9,545 nucleotides of DNA from JANRKG01 sp033763635 (GCA_033763635.1 JANRKG010000158.1:1-9545), one strand, 5' to 3'; numbered from the stretch's first letter, positions 1 through 6,256 are shown. The notes: generated by a model from the letters alone, not told the origin. Numbers and translations are program-made.

Positions 1-186
1 ATGGTGAGTTCAAAGGGGCTAACGCCTGACAGGGTGGCTGGAAGTCTCAGTCAATTCATTGAAGTAACGGGCGATAAGCTCGATTACCTGGGCGCATTTC
101 TGGACGTTTCCACCAACTACTATGAACATACCGGAACCCAAACCCTGGCTCGGCGTTTGATCGAACGGGCTGTTGCGGAAATCTAA
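1..186 (+). CDS. C-terminal part (or all) of an unrecognised protein, at window edge
   Basis: The frame is open from the first base to a TAA at 184-186 and gives 61 residues ending in RRLIERAVAEI. I do not recognise the family. The visible part is soluble and mostly helical in character, with a conspicuous YLGAFLDVSTNYYEHTG segment and an amphipathic Arg/Glu-rich C-terminal helix. It has no signal peptide or membrane segment. The ATG at base 1 cannot be judged as a start: nothing upstream is visible, there is no ribosome binding site to inspect, and the frame may continue leftward. The simplest reading is the 3' end of a longer gene cut by the window. A hairpin 30 bases after the stop (217-245) could end its transcript. 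Confidence 0.5.
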   Translation: MVSSKGLTPDRVAGSLSQFIEVTGDKLDYLGAFLDVSTNYYEHTGTQTLARRLIERAVAEI

Positions 187-216
187 AGGTTCCCATCCTT
201 GATTTTTGCGTAGGAT

Positions 217-245
217 ATTCCCAATTATGTTTCATGGTTGGGAAT
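217..245 (+). terminator. 13-bp hairpin with 3-nt loop between the upstream gene and the methyltransferase
   Basis: The left arm (217-229) and right arm (233-245) pair over 13 consecutive positions around a TTT loop. Eleven pairs are Watson-Crick and two are G-U on the plus-strand RNA, and the outer eight bases (ATTCCCAA/TTGGGAAT) are a perfect inverted repeat. It lies 30 bases after the TAA at 184-186 and 63 bases before the methyltransferase ATG. No real U-tract follows (CATTTGAG), so it is not a textbook intrinsic terminator. It could instead be a 3'-end stabiliser or part of the methyltransferase leader. A smaller GAGTT/AACTC stem follows at 251-265. Confidence 0.5.
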
Positions 246-308
246 CATTTGAGTTCCTAAAACTCTACCTGGCAAGAATCATTACGGTATTACAGGGGAA
301 TTTTTTGG

Positions 309-956
309 ATGGGTTTAGCAGACGATCGGCAGTATGCTCCGGCAACGGAACGGAACCGGGAACCGATTCTAGCGGTATTGCAACGGGTGCTTCCCCCAGA
401 GGGGACTGTGTTGGAGATTGCCAGTGGGACTGGGGAACATGCCGTGTTTTTTGCGCCTCGGCTGCACCCCCGTCTCTGGCAACCCAGCGACCCAAATCCG
501 ATCGCCCATCGCAGTATTGCCGCCTGGAAAGACCAATATCCTGCTGAGAATTTGCAACCTCCCATCCTTCTAGATGTCAGTCAGGATGTTTGGCCCGTGG
601 AAACGGGGGAAGTGACTTTGGTGGCTCCCATTCGGGCGATCGTGAACATTAACATGATTCACATTTCCCCCTGGCAGACCTGTCTGGGGTTAATGGCAGG
701 GGCAAAGCGGATTTTGCCACCGGAAGGAATTTTGTATCTATATGGTCCTTTTAAGCAGGGAGGCCAGCATACGGCCCCCAGCAATGAGCAGTTTGATGAA
801 ATGCTGCAATCGCAAAATCCGGAATGGGGAGTGCGAGATCTGGAGGAGGTGATTGCGGTGGCAGCAGAGCAGGGTCTTCAGTGGCGGGAGACGATCGCCA
901 TGCCTGCAAATAATTTGTCGGTTGTCTGGGAACGGGTGATGGGGAGTGGAGAATAA
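309..956 (+). CDS. DUF938-family SAM-dependent methyltransferase
   Basis: This is a 215-residue soluble class I methyltransferase of the DUF938 family, whose animal member is METTL26; the substrate is not known to me. The SAM-binding motif I is clear at residues 34-44 (VLEIASGTGEH). An acidic position follows the second strand (D61 in PSDPNP). The family signatures NMIHISPW (115-122), YGPF (145-148) and MPANNLSVVW (198-207) are all present, and the length is typical, so it appears intact. The ATG at 309 is chosen because AGGGGA at 294-299 lies 9 bases upstream and the protein then begins just before the conserved YAPATERNREPI segment. It stands alone on the plus strand and converges on the small membrane protein gene, with 22 bases between their stops. 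Confidence 0.9.
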   Translation: MGLADDRQYAPATERNREPILAVLQRVLPPEGTVLEIASGTGEHAVFFAPRLHPRLWQPSDPNPIAHRSIAAWKDQYPAENLQPPILLDVSQDVWPVETGEVTLVAPIRAIVNINMIHISPWQTCLGLMAGAKRILPPEGILYLYGPFKQGGQHTAPSNEQFDEMLQSQNPEWGVRDLEEVIAVAAEQGLQWRETIAMPANNLSVVWERVMGSGE

Positions 957-978
957 GGACAAACAGGGGAACTTTCTC

Positions 979-1200
979 CTAACGGCCTGAACGAACCGTT
1001 TGCCAGATCCACTGCGGGATTTGGGTCACTTGTTGCCAGAGTTGTTGAGGCCCGATACCAAACGAGAGTTGCAGAATCAGCAAGAGAATCGCGATCGAGA
1101 TGGCTGTCGTCACCGTCGTTTTGACAACATTAATGAGCCAGCTAAACACTAATCCGGAAACGATGAGTGCCGCGATTAAAATGACCAATTGCAGCATCAT
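979..1200 (-). CDS. small two-helix membrane protein, hypothetical
   Basis: This is a 73-residue protein with two hydrophobic stretches: about residues 3-25 (LVILIAALIVSGLVFSWLI) and 30-50 (TAISIAILLLILQLSFGIG). They are followed by a Gln/Trp-rich amphipathic tail (QQLWQQVTQIPQWIWQTV). It is probably an inner- or thylakoid-membrane hairpin protein; I cannot assign a function. A longer reading from 1224 would add MEPEKGAS, but the ATG at 1200 is preferred because GAAGGG at 1208-1213 sits 7 bases upstream of it; the next ATG at 1197 is also possible. It lies 168 bases downstream of the last DUF928 gene on the same strand, far enough for its own promoter, so operon membership is uncertain. Its 3' end converges with the methyltransferase gene. 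Confidence 0.7.
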   Translation of the reverse strand: MMLQLVILIAALIVSGLVFSWLINVVKTTVTTAISIAILLLILQLSFGIGPQQLWQQVTQIPQWIWQTVRSGR

Positions 1201-1207
1201 AGAAGCA

Positions 1208-1213
1208 CCCTTC
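1208..1213 (-). promoter_or_regulatory. ribosome binding site deciding the start of the small membrane protein
   Basis: On the minus strand GAAGGG (within AGAGAAGGG) is followed by 7 bases and then ATG at 1200. This places the start at 1200 rather than at the in-frame codon at 1224. Confidence 0.6.
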
Positions 1214-1351
1214 TCTGGTTCCAATCCAACCTAAATCTACTTGCTTGAACCCTATCCTTTAGGAGAAGCAGAGAGCAAACCCCAACTTATCCCAGTCGAA
1301 GGGAAGGGAAGGTTTACAGGTGAAAACAACCTTTTGTAAATATTTTCCCTG

Positions 1352-1372
1352 TGCCTTCTGCCCTCTGCCTAC
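1352..1372. repeat. three tandem degenerate heptamers (STRR-like)
   Basis: On the plus strand the units are TGCCTTC, TGCCCTC and TGCCTAC, three perfect-length 7-base repeats with one or two substitutions each. Short tandemly repeated heptanucleotides of this type are known in cyanobacterial genomes, mostly between genes. Here the last unit overlaps the stop codon (complement of 1369-1371) of the adjoining DUF928 gene, so the repeat sits exactly at that gene's 3' end. Confidence 0.6.
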
Positions 1373-2133
1373 TTGAAAGAGATGGAGGAAAACTGCCTCA
1401 GTTGAATCTGGGGATCTTCCATCCAGGTTTGCCACAGGGTTGAAAGGGAAGCATCCCGAGGTCTTTCTCGCCGCAATTGAATTAGGGTTGCAATCGCCTC
1501 ATACCAGACCCCATTTTCAATATATAAGGCAGGAATATCAGAGGGTCTGGCCCGTTGTAAAGCAGTCATGAGTGCTGGAGAGGCTTCAACCCGCTGAATC
1601 ACTCCACTGGCAACCGGATAACTATCGTTCTCCGATGAGCAGGTCACTCTAACCCGCCAAATATACGCCTTACCAGGACTCAAAGGGGGTAAACCAGTCA
1701 AAGAGGGGAGCGTGAGACTCATCCAACCCGATGTATCTGCCACTTCAAAAGCCGCCTGGTAAATGGGCCTTCTCACATTTTCCTCTTGCAGCGTAAACTC
1801 TACTCTGCGTTCACTGACATCTTTGGTGAAAGGAGGCATGTGCCACACAAAGGTCGGATAGGCTGAAACGGTTTCACCATAACCTGTTTGAGGCACCAGG
1901 GCCGTGAGGGTTCTCAACAATCTGACCGATTGGGTGCCTTGACGATCGACGACCGTTTCAGGATTCAGGCAGGGTTGACGGCTTCCGGCAGATTCACGTC
2001 GCCCTGGAATCCCTCGCCCCGTTGGCAAGGAAAACTTTTTCGCAAGGGCCAGGGTTGGGAACCCACAAACCCAGAGACCCAGGATGACGGCAACCGAACC
2101 TGTCACCCAGCGAAGCCCTTTTGTCCGACGCAT
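1369..2133 (-). CDS. DUF928 exported protein, paralogue 1 (C-terminally short)
   Basis: This is a 254-residue secreted protein of the DUF928 family, which is essentially cyanobacterial and has no established function. It has a basic start (MRRTKGLR), a hydrophobic core and an ALA cleavage site after residue 31. The family signatures follow: GRGIPGRRESAGSR (39-52), YPTFVWHMP (92-100), YIWRVRVTC (157-165) and NGVWYEAIATLIQLRRERP (207-225). The start at 2133 is preferred over the in-frame ATG at 2148 because GAGAGGG lies 6 bases upstream, and because it gives the same basic N-terminus as its two neighbours. It is the third and last of three tandem paralogues, 142 bases after the second. Unlike them it lacks the C-terminal EPLxDCC and ends FSSISFK inside a heptamer repeat, leaving only C55 and C165 in the mature protein. 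The family call is firm; the role is unknown. Confidence 0.85.
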   Translation of the reverse strand: MRRTKGLRWVTGSVAVILGLWVCGFPTLALAKKFSLPTGRGIPGRRESAGSRQPCLNPETVVDRQGTQSVRLLRTLTALVPQTGYGETVSAYPTFVWHMPPFTKDVSERRVEFTLQEENVRRPIYQAAFEVADTSGWMSLTLPSLTGLPPLSPGKAYIWRVRVTCSSENDSYPVASGVIQRVEASPALMTALQRARPSDIPALYIENGVWYEAIATLIQLRRERPRDASLSTLWQTWMEDPQIQLRQFSSISFK

Positions 2134-2139
2134 ACGATA

Positions 2140-2146
2140 CCCTCTC
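2140..2146 (-). promoter_or_regulatory. ribosome binding site deciding the start of DUF928 paralogue 1
   Basis: On the minus strand GAGAGGG is followed by TATCGT (6 bases) and then ATG at 2133. The upstream in-frame ATG at 2148 has no comparable purine-rich site. Confidence 0.6.
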
Positions 2147-2275
2147 ATCAGGATGAATTCAAGCAGAAATGAATTGGTTAGTGGGTAGAAGGCACCTGCC
2201 CCAGTGTTCTATGAAGGCACTTGAGATCTGCCCTTCTGGCATGGGGTCTGGTCGGATCAACCCAATGTAGCAGCA

Positions 2276-3106
2276 TCAGGGATGATTGGCGGAACTGATG
2301 TTCGCCTTTTCGGGGCGGCAGCAATCTACAAGGGGTTCGCGGGCTAGCTTACGAAAATCAACAGCCTCCAGCAAATTCTCCCAGGTCGTTGCGAGTTGAA
2401 TATCATTAGGGCTTTTCCGCCGTAACTCCGCAAGGGTCGCCAGAGCCTCGTGCCAGATTCCTGCTCCAGCATAGATTTCGGGAAGCATTCGAGGAGATGC
2501 CTTACTAATTCGTGTCACCAACTCTCGGCTCGGCACAATTCGTTCAACATATCCCTCAATAAAATCCTCTGCCGATCGATCTTCCAGATCACAGACCACA
2601 TTGACTGTCCAGCGGTAAACCTTGCCAATTTCTAGGGGGCGAACCAGCGTTTTATTGTCCGCCTGTTTTTCCGGGAGGGTAAAACTCATCACCCCTGCTT
2701 TCCCAGTAACAGGGAGAAAAGTCCGATAGAGAGGCTTCCTCTGCTCATCTACCAGGACAAATTCTAAGGTATTCGCATACCCTTGCTTGAAAGCAGGTTG
2801 ATACCAGAAAAAAGTTGGGTAGTTAGAGAGGGTTTGCCCAATGCTGCGATCGGGCGCAGGGGTTAAAGCCGCGAGGGTTTTGTAACTTCCAGGAAAGTTG
2901 TTCGCAGGTAAGTTGGGGATCAGTTGGCTTTCAATACATTTGCCACGAGTCCCAGCAGGTTCTCTCCGTCCCGGCAAACCTCGACCGGAAGGGGGATTAA
3001 ACACCTTACGGGCCAGAGCTAAATTGGGCAGACTGCAAATATAAAGCGTCAATGAGATAGCAAGGGAAGTTGTGAGAATGTGGCTTCGGGACTTCCTGCG
3101 AGACAT
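2276..3106 (-). CDS. DUF928 exported protein, paralogue 2
   Basis: This is a 276-residue DUF928 protein, the middle gene of the tandem triplet. The signal peptide is MSRRKSRSH, a hydrophobic core and LALA|RK, with cleavage after about residue 32. The mature protein carries GRGLPGRREPAGTR (41-54), YPTFFWYQP (96-104), YRWTVNVVC (164-172), EIYAGAGIWHEALATLAELR (210-229) and a C-terminal EPLVDCC (257-263). It has four mature cysteines (C57, C172, C262, C263), which suggests disulfides outside the membrane. An in-frame start at 3193 would put 29 non-hydrophobic residues in front and bury the signal peptide. The ATG at 3106 is preferred because it matches the starts of its sisters, with AAGGA about 10 bases upstream. 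It begins 158 bases after paralogue 3, in a gap holding a 7-bp hairpin. It may be an exported or surface protein; its function is unknown. Confidence 0.88.
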   Translation of the reverse strand: MSRRKSRSHILTTSLAISLTLYICSLPNLALARKVFNPPSGRGLPGRREPAGTRGKCIESQLIPNLPANNFPGSYKTLAALTPAPDRSIGQTLSNYPTFFWYQPAFKQGYANTLEFVLVDEQRKPLYRTFLPVTGKAGVMSFTLPEKQADNKTLVRPLEIGKVYRWTVNVVCDLEDRSAEDFIEGYVERIVPSRELVTRISKASPRMLPEIYAGAGIWHEALATLAELRRKSPNDIQLATTWENLLEAVDFRKLAREPLVDCCRPEKANISSANHP

Positions 3107-3208
3107 ATTTCTTAAATCCTTGTCGCAATTTTCAAATAATGAAGTACACCGGACAGAGAAGTTCTTTACCAATTGTCTAGGGTAGGTGACCATTTACACT
3201 AACCCTAA

Positions 3209-3230
3209 CTCAGTTCACCTTGAAACTGAG
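3209..3230. other. inverted repeat between DUF928 paralogues 3 and 2
   Basis: CTCAGTT at 3209-3215 pairs perfectly with AACTGAG at 3224-3230 across an 8-base loop. On the minus strand it lies 34 bases after the paralogue 3 stop and about 100 bases before the paralogue 2 start. No T-run follows on the minus strand, so it is at best a weak terminator, attenuator or RNA processing site. Confidence 0.35.
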
Positions 3231-3264
3231 GGGAACACATTTCGTTCACACCCTACATCTGCTG

Positions 3265-4014
3265 CTATCGGGACAACCGGGGCTGTTGAGCCGTCGGTTG
3301 ACAACAATCAATCAGAGGTTCTTTCGAATAATCTGCCATGTTGACAGATTCCAAAAGGTCTGCCCAGTTCTTCTGGAGAGTTGGATTTCGGGGATCACTC
3401 CGACGGAGGGTTGACAGGGAAGCCAGCGTTTCAGGCCACATCCCAGCACCTGCATAGATCTCAGGATGTTTTGTAGCATCTGACTGATTCAGTTGCTTTC
3501 GCAATTCATCGGCGAAAGGAACGCGGCTAATTAAACCACGAACATAGAGATCACCATTGGGCTTACCAGGATTACATTTTAGAGCAAAGTCCCAAATGTA
3601 AACTTTTCCAACCTGTAAGGGAGGAAGTTTTGTCCCTTTCGGGAGGCTCACACTAATCACCCCTGGCTTACCAGTCAACTTCAAAGTCGTACTGTAAATG
3701 ACATCATAATTCTCGTCTGCCAAAGCAAACTCAGCCGTTTTTGCAATGGTTTCCGGAACATAGAAGAAAAAGGTGGGATAGTCAGAAACGGTAATTTGTC
3801 GATTCTGCTCAGGAACCAGGGCAATCAACGGCTTCGCCTTAGGAGCAACACAAACCAAAGTATCACGAGAACCCGCAGGCTCCCGTCGCCCAGGTAGACC
3901 CCGACGGGGTAGTTTCAGAGCCTCGGCTACCAGGGGTGCGCCACAGACCCAAATACCCAGGGACAGGGACAGAGCAACTTTAACAACAGAAAAAGGAGAA
4001 TGGTGACGGCGCAT
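3265..4014 (-). CDS. DUF928 exported protein, paralogue 3 (first of the triplet)
   Basis: This is a 249-residue DUF928 protein, transcribed first of the three. The signal peptide is MRRHHSPFSVVK, a hydrophobic core and VAEA|LK, with cleavage after about residue 32. The mature part has RRGLPGRREPAGSR (37-50) almost at its N-terminus, YPTFFFYVP (79-87), YIWDFALKC (139-147), EIYAGAGMWPETLASLSTLR (185-204) and EPLIDCC (232-238). The cysteines are C55, C147, C237 and C238, matching paralogue 2. A GTG at 4053 would add 13 residues. The ATG at 4014 is chosen because MRR immediately before the hydrophobic core matches both sisters, although neither start has a good ribosome binding site. It follows the cyclase gene by 86 bases, a gap that contains an NtcA-type palindrome. 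It is exported or periplasmic with no known function. Confidence 0.87.
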   Translation of the reverse strand: MRRHHSPFSVVKVALSLSLGIWVCGAPLVAEALKLPRRGLPGRREPAGSRDTLVCVAPKAKPLIALVPEQNRQITVSDYPTFFFYVPETIAKTAEFALADENYDVIYSTTLKLTGKPGVISVSLPKGTKLPPLQVGKVYIWDFALKCNPGKPNGDLYVRGLISRVPFADELRKQLNQSDATKHPEIYAGAGMWPETLASLSTLRRSDPRNPTLQKNWADLLESVNMADYSKEPLIDCCQPTAQQPRLSR

Positions 4015-4060
4015 AGGAGCGATTTCAGAGTGAGGACGGAGCCAGTGAATCACTTACGTT

Positions 4061-4076
4061 TGTAGAACTGATTACA
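4061..4076. promoter_or_regulatory. candidate NtcA-type operator, TGTA-N8-TACA
   Basis: TGTAGAACTGATTACA is an exact match to the cyanobacterial nitrogen regulator NtcA core (GTA-N8-TAC) with the favoured outer T and A, so it reads the same way on both strands. It lies between the cyclase stop and the first DUF928 gene, 46 bases before the ATG at 4014. I did not find a good TAN3T -10 box 20-24 bases downstream, which an NtcA-activated promoter would normally have. Activation is therefore uncertain and repression remains possible. Confidence 0.35.
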
Positions 4077-4100
4077 ATTATGCACTGCCAGATTTCGGAT

Positions 4101-6104
4101 TCAACTCGCTTCCCCTATCGTCTGTTCTTGGCTCAAAATGTTCCCCTGCGTTGCACTGGCTTGGGAGTTAATTCTATCCTGACCAGGAGCATAATCGAGA
4201 ACACGATAGACTTCTACTAGTTGATTCTTCCCCTTCAAAGACAATGGGCCCCAAGGCTCGACCTGAAACTGCTCTTGAACATGAACCAGGGTTTCACGGG
4301 CGATTAGAATACGGCATAACCCAGTGTGACGCTCCTTCTCAAAACTTTCAAGCCGAGAAGCCGTGTTGACACTATCTCCAATAATGCCGTATTCTAAGCG
4401 CTCCTTTCCTCCCAAACTCCCAGCAACGATCGGCCCCGTAAAAATGCCAACCCGAATCTGAATAAAGGGCAGGTTCCGTTTTTCCCAATCCTGATTGAGG
4501 GTTTTCAAATGTTCCCCCATTGCCAGGGCACAGGCGACTGCCCGTTGAGCATCCGCAGCAATTTCTTCGCTGTTCATCCGGGGTACAGGCACCCCAAACA
4601 CCGCAATCAGGCCATCTCCTGTAAATTTATTGACGATCCCCAAATGGGCCTGAACCTCACGAGTCATGACCGAAAGGTATTCATTCAGCCAGGCCAGCAA
4701 ATCCTCTGGCTGCATCTGTTCGGAGATGGTACTGAAGTCCTTGATGTCCGTGAATAACATGGTCGCGACCAACTTTTGTCCCGGCAGTTTGCCGTCTCCC
4801 ATCAATCGATCGCGGGAATTCCAAAGGGCCGCTGCAATTTCAGGCGAGGTATTTTGGCCTAGCAGGGTCATCGTCATTTGCTGTTGCCGTTGCGCCCGTT
4901 GCGCCCGATAGGTCACAATCCCAATCCCAGTGAACAGCAAGCTGACGGATGGAGCGGCGACTGGAACCCACCCCCCTTTGAGAAATAAGCCGTATCCACT
5001 GCCCATCACCCCTAGCAAACTGATCACAAAAACGCTACCCAACGCGAGGGGGTGCCGCAGATACCAGGCCAACACACCACCTATGAAAGCCCAACTACCA
5101 ATCCAGAGAATTTCTAACCCCTCAGACCAGAACCAGAATAAAGAACGCTCCCCCAGCACTGCATCCAGAACTTGGCTCAGCATTTGGGCATGAACTTCCA
5201 CCCCCGGCATTTTGGGGTCATCTTTAATCACAGGGCTATAAGGGGTACTAAAAAAGTCTTTCGAAGTGGGCGCAATACTACCAATCAGAACAATTTTGTC
5301 TCGAATCAAACTAGAGGAAACGCGGCCTTGAAGAAGTTGAGAGAGACTCACACGGGTTGCAATCTGCCCCCGTGTTCGATAGTTCAGAAGGATTTGATAG
5401 CCCCCTGCGTCATTCTGCTGATAAGCTCCCGAATCCCTTTCCAGGGGTTTAAATACTGCCTTTCCCCAGCGAATGGCAGCAGAGCCTTCCGCTTCATTGA
5501 TAGGGGTAATATTTTTTTCAGCCAGATACAGGAGGGCCAACTGAAACGCAAAAGATTGGAGGGTTGTCGTGGGGGTATCGGCAAAAAGTAAATTGCGCCG
5601 AACCAGTCCATCGGGGTCTGTCACCACATCGTTAAACCCCACCTGATCCGGGGAAATGCTAGGAGGGGGGGGGATCGTAGGATCATATTTCGACCCTCCT
5701 ATTTTAGTAATGGCAATAATATTAGGCGCTTTCAACTGTTCAGCGAGTTGGGCTTGTCCGGGTTCTTGAGGAAAATCCCGAAAAATGTCTAACCCAATGG
5801 CGATCGGTTTATGGGTCTGAAGCTTGCGAAACGCATCTGCCATGACCTGATCCGAGAGGGGATACCCGTAGCGCTTGTGATCCTCCTCTGTGATCGCCAC
5901 AATTAACAAACGGGGATCAGGACCATGATCCTGCCGCGTTTGAATCATGCGGTTAAAAGCCATCAATTCAATGGGTTGTATCAACCCTAACCAGCGGACT
6001 CCCAACACTAAGCCCGTCACCACAGCACTACTCAGAGCAATCGCCTTTGGCCCTGACCAATCAATATTTGCTTCCCGTAGCCGACGAAGAACCTTAAAAG
6101 CCAC
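4101..6104 (-). CDS. CHASE2-domain class III adenylate/guanylate cyclase
   Basis: This is a 667-residue membrane sensor that should make a cyclic nucleotide (cAMP most likely) from NTP in response to an external cue. A first membrane segment (about 19-41) leads into an extracytoplasmic CHASE2 domain (about 42-320, with GPDPRLLIVAI at 61-71, GLDIFRD at 104-110, DPDGLVRR at 163-170 and KIVLIG at 270-275). Three membrane segments (about 331-348, 353-375, 379-399), a Gln/Arg-rich linker and the cyclase domain (about 444-636) follow. The metal-binding D453 (FTD) and D497 (GDG), the base-binding K493, and the transition-state N580 and R584 are present. The purine-selecting position is G573 instead of Asp or Thr. 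The start is GTG at 6104, preceded by GGGGAT; it gives the usual short cytoplasmic N-terminus. Three DUF928 genes follow on the same strand. Confidence 0.93.
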   Translation of the reverse strand: MAFKVLRRLREANIDWSGPKAIALSSAVVTGLVLGVRWLGLIQPIELMAFNRMIQTRQDHGPDPRLLIVAITEEDHKRYGYPLSDQVMADAFRKLQTHKPIAIGLDIFRDFPQEPGQAQLAEQLKAPNIIAITKIGGSKYDPTIPPPPSISPDQVGFNDVVTDPDGLVRRNLLFADTPTTTLQSFAFQLALLYLAEKNITPINEAEGSAAIRWGKAVFKPLERDSGAYQQNDAGGYQILLNYRTRGQIATRVSLSQLLQGRVSSSLIRDKIVLIGSIAPTSKDFFSTPYSPVIKDDPKMPGVEVHAQMLSQVLDAVLGERSLFWFWSEGLEILWIGSWAFIGGVLAWYLRHPLALGSVFVISLLGVMGSGYGLFLKGGWVPVAAPSVSLLFTGIGIVTYRAQRAQRQQQMTMTLLGQNTSPEIAAALWNSRDRLMGDGKLPGQKLVATMLFTDIKDFSTISEQMQPEDLLAWLNEYLSVMTREVQAHLGIVNKFTGDGLIAVFGVPVPRMNSEEIAADAQRAVACALAMGEHLKTLNQDWEKRNLPFIQIRVGIFTGPIVAGSLGGKERLEYGIIGDSVNTASRLESFEKERHTGLCRILIARETLVHVQEQFQVEPWGPLSLKGKNQLVEVYRVLDYAPGQDRINSQASATQGNILSQEQTIGEAS

Positions 6105-6236
6105 AGATCCCCAGAGTGCAATGTAGTGATGAATCTAGTAATTGATGGTAGAAAGCACCAATGACCCTTATTACATTCTCTCAGGAACCCGCTCCGGACA
6201 GGCTAGCAGGCAGAGAGGCCGATTGAAGAATTCGTC

Positions 6237-6256
6237 AACCCCCTCAGGAGGAGGTT
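6237..6256. other. imperfect hairpin upstream of the cyclase
   Basis: Positions 6237-6245 and 6248-6256 pair with one mismatch (AACCcCCTC with GAGGaGGTT), around a very short loop. It lies in the 258-base gap between the ClC gene and the cyclase, about 107 bases past the ClC stop on the minus strand. It could be a late 3'-end structure of the ClC transcript or part of the cyclase leader; no T-run follows. Apart from this and the hairpin at 6323-6335 I see nothing defined in the gap, and no convincing cyclase promoter. Confidence 0.25.

Noticed and set aside
265..565. Minus- and plus-strand open frames of 60-115 codons across the methyltransferase start
   Set aside because: They overlap the well-supported methyltransferase in other frames and have no recognisable motif, and their compositions (Arg, Ser, Pro, Cys rich) are typical of shadow frames.
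981..1000. AACGG/CCGTT hairpin at the convergent gene ends
   Set aside because: It is only 5 bp with a 10-base loop, lies inside the coding end of the small membrane protein and has no T-run, so it is too weak to call a terminator.
2061..2072. Lipobox in the DUF928 signal peptides (LWVCG in paralogue 1, IWVCG in paralogue 3)
   Set aside because: Position -1 to the Cys is Val, not Gly/Ala/Ser, and a standard A-x-A cleavage site follows 8-9 residues later. These look like ordinary Sec substrates.
3232..3250. Possible cAMP-receptor (CRP-type) site TGTGA-N6 upstream of DUF928 paralogue 2
   Set aside because: The second half reads TGTGT rather than TCACA, so there is no inverted symmetry. It would have fitted the cyclase story, but the sequence does not support it.
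4866..4890. Tandem TTGCGCCCG repeat in the cyclase gene
   Set aside because: It simply encodes the repeated Ala-Gln-Arg of the juxtamembrane linker; two units are not evidence of a separate repeat element.
4509..5591. Plus-strand open frames opposite the cyclase gene
   Set aside because: They lie entirely antisense to conserved cyclase and CHASE2 coding sequence and show no domain or ribosome binding site.
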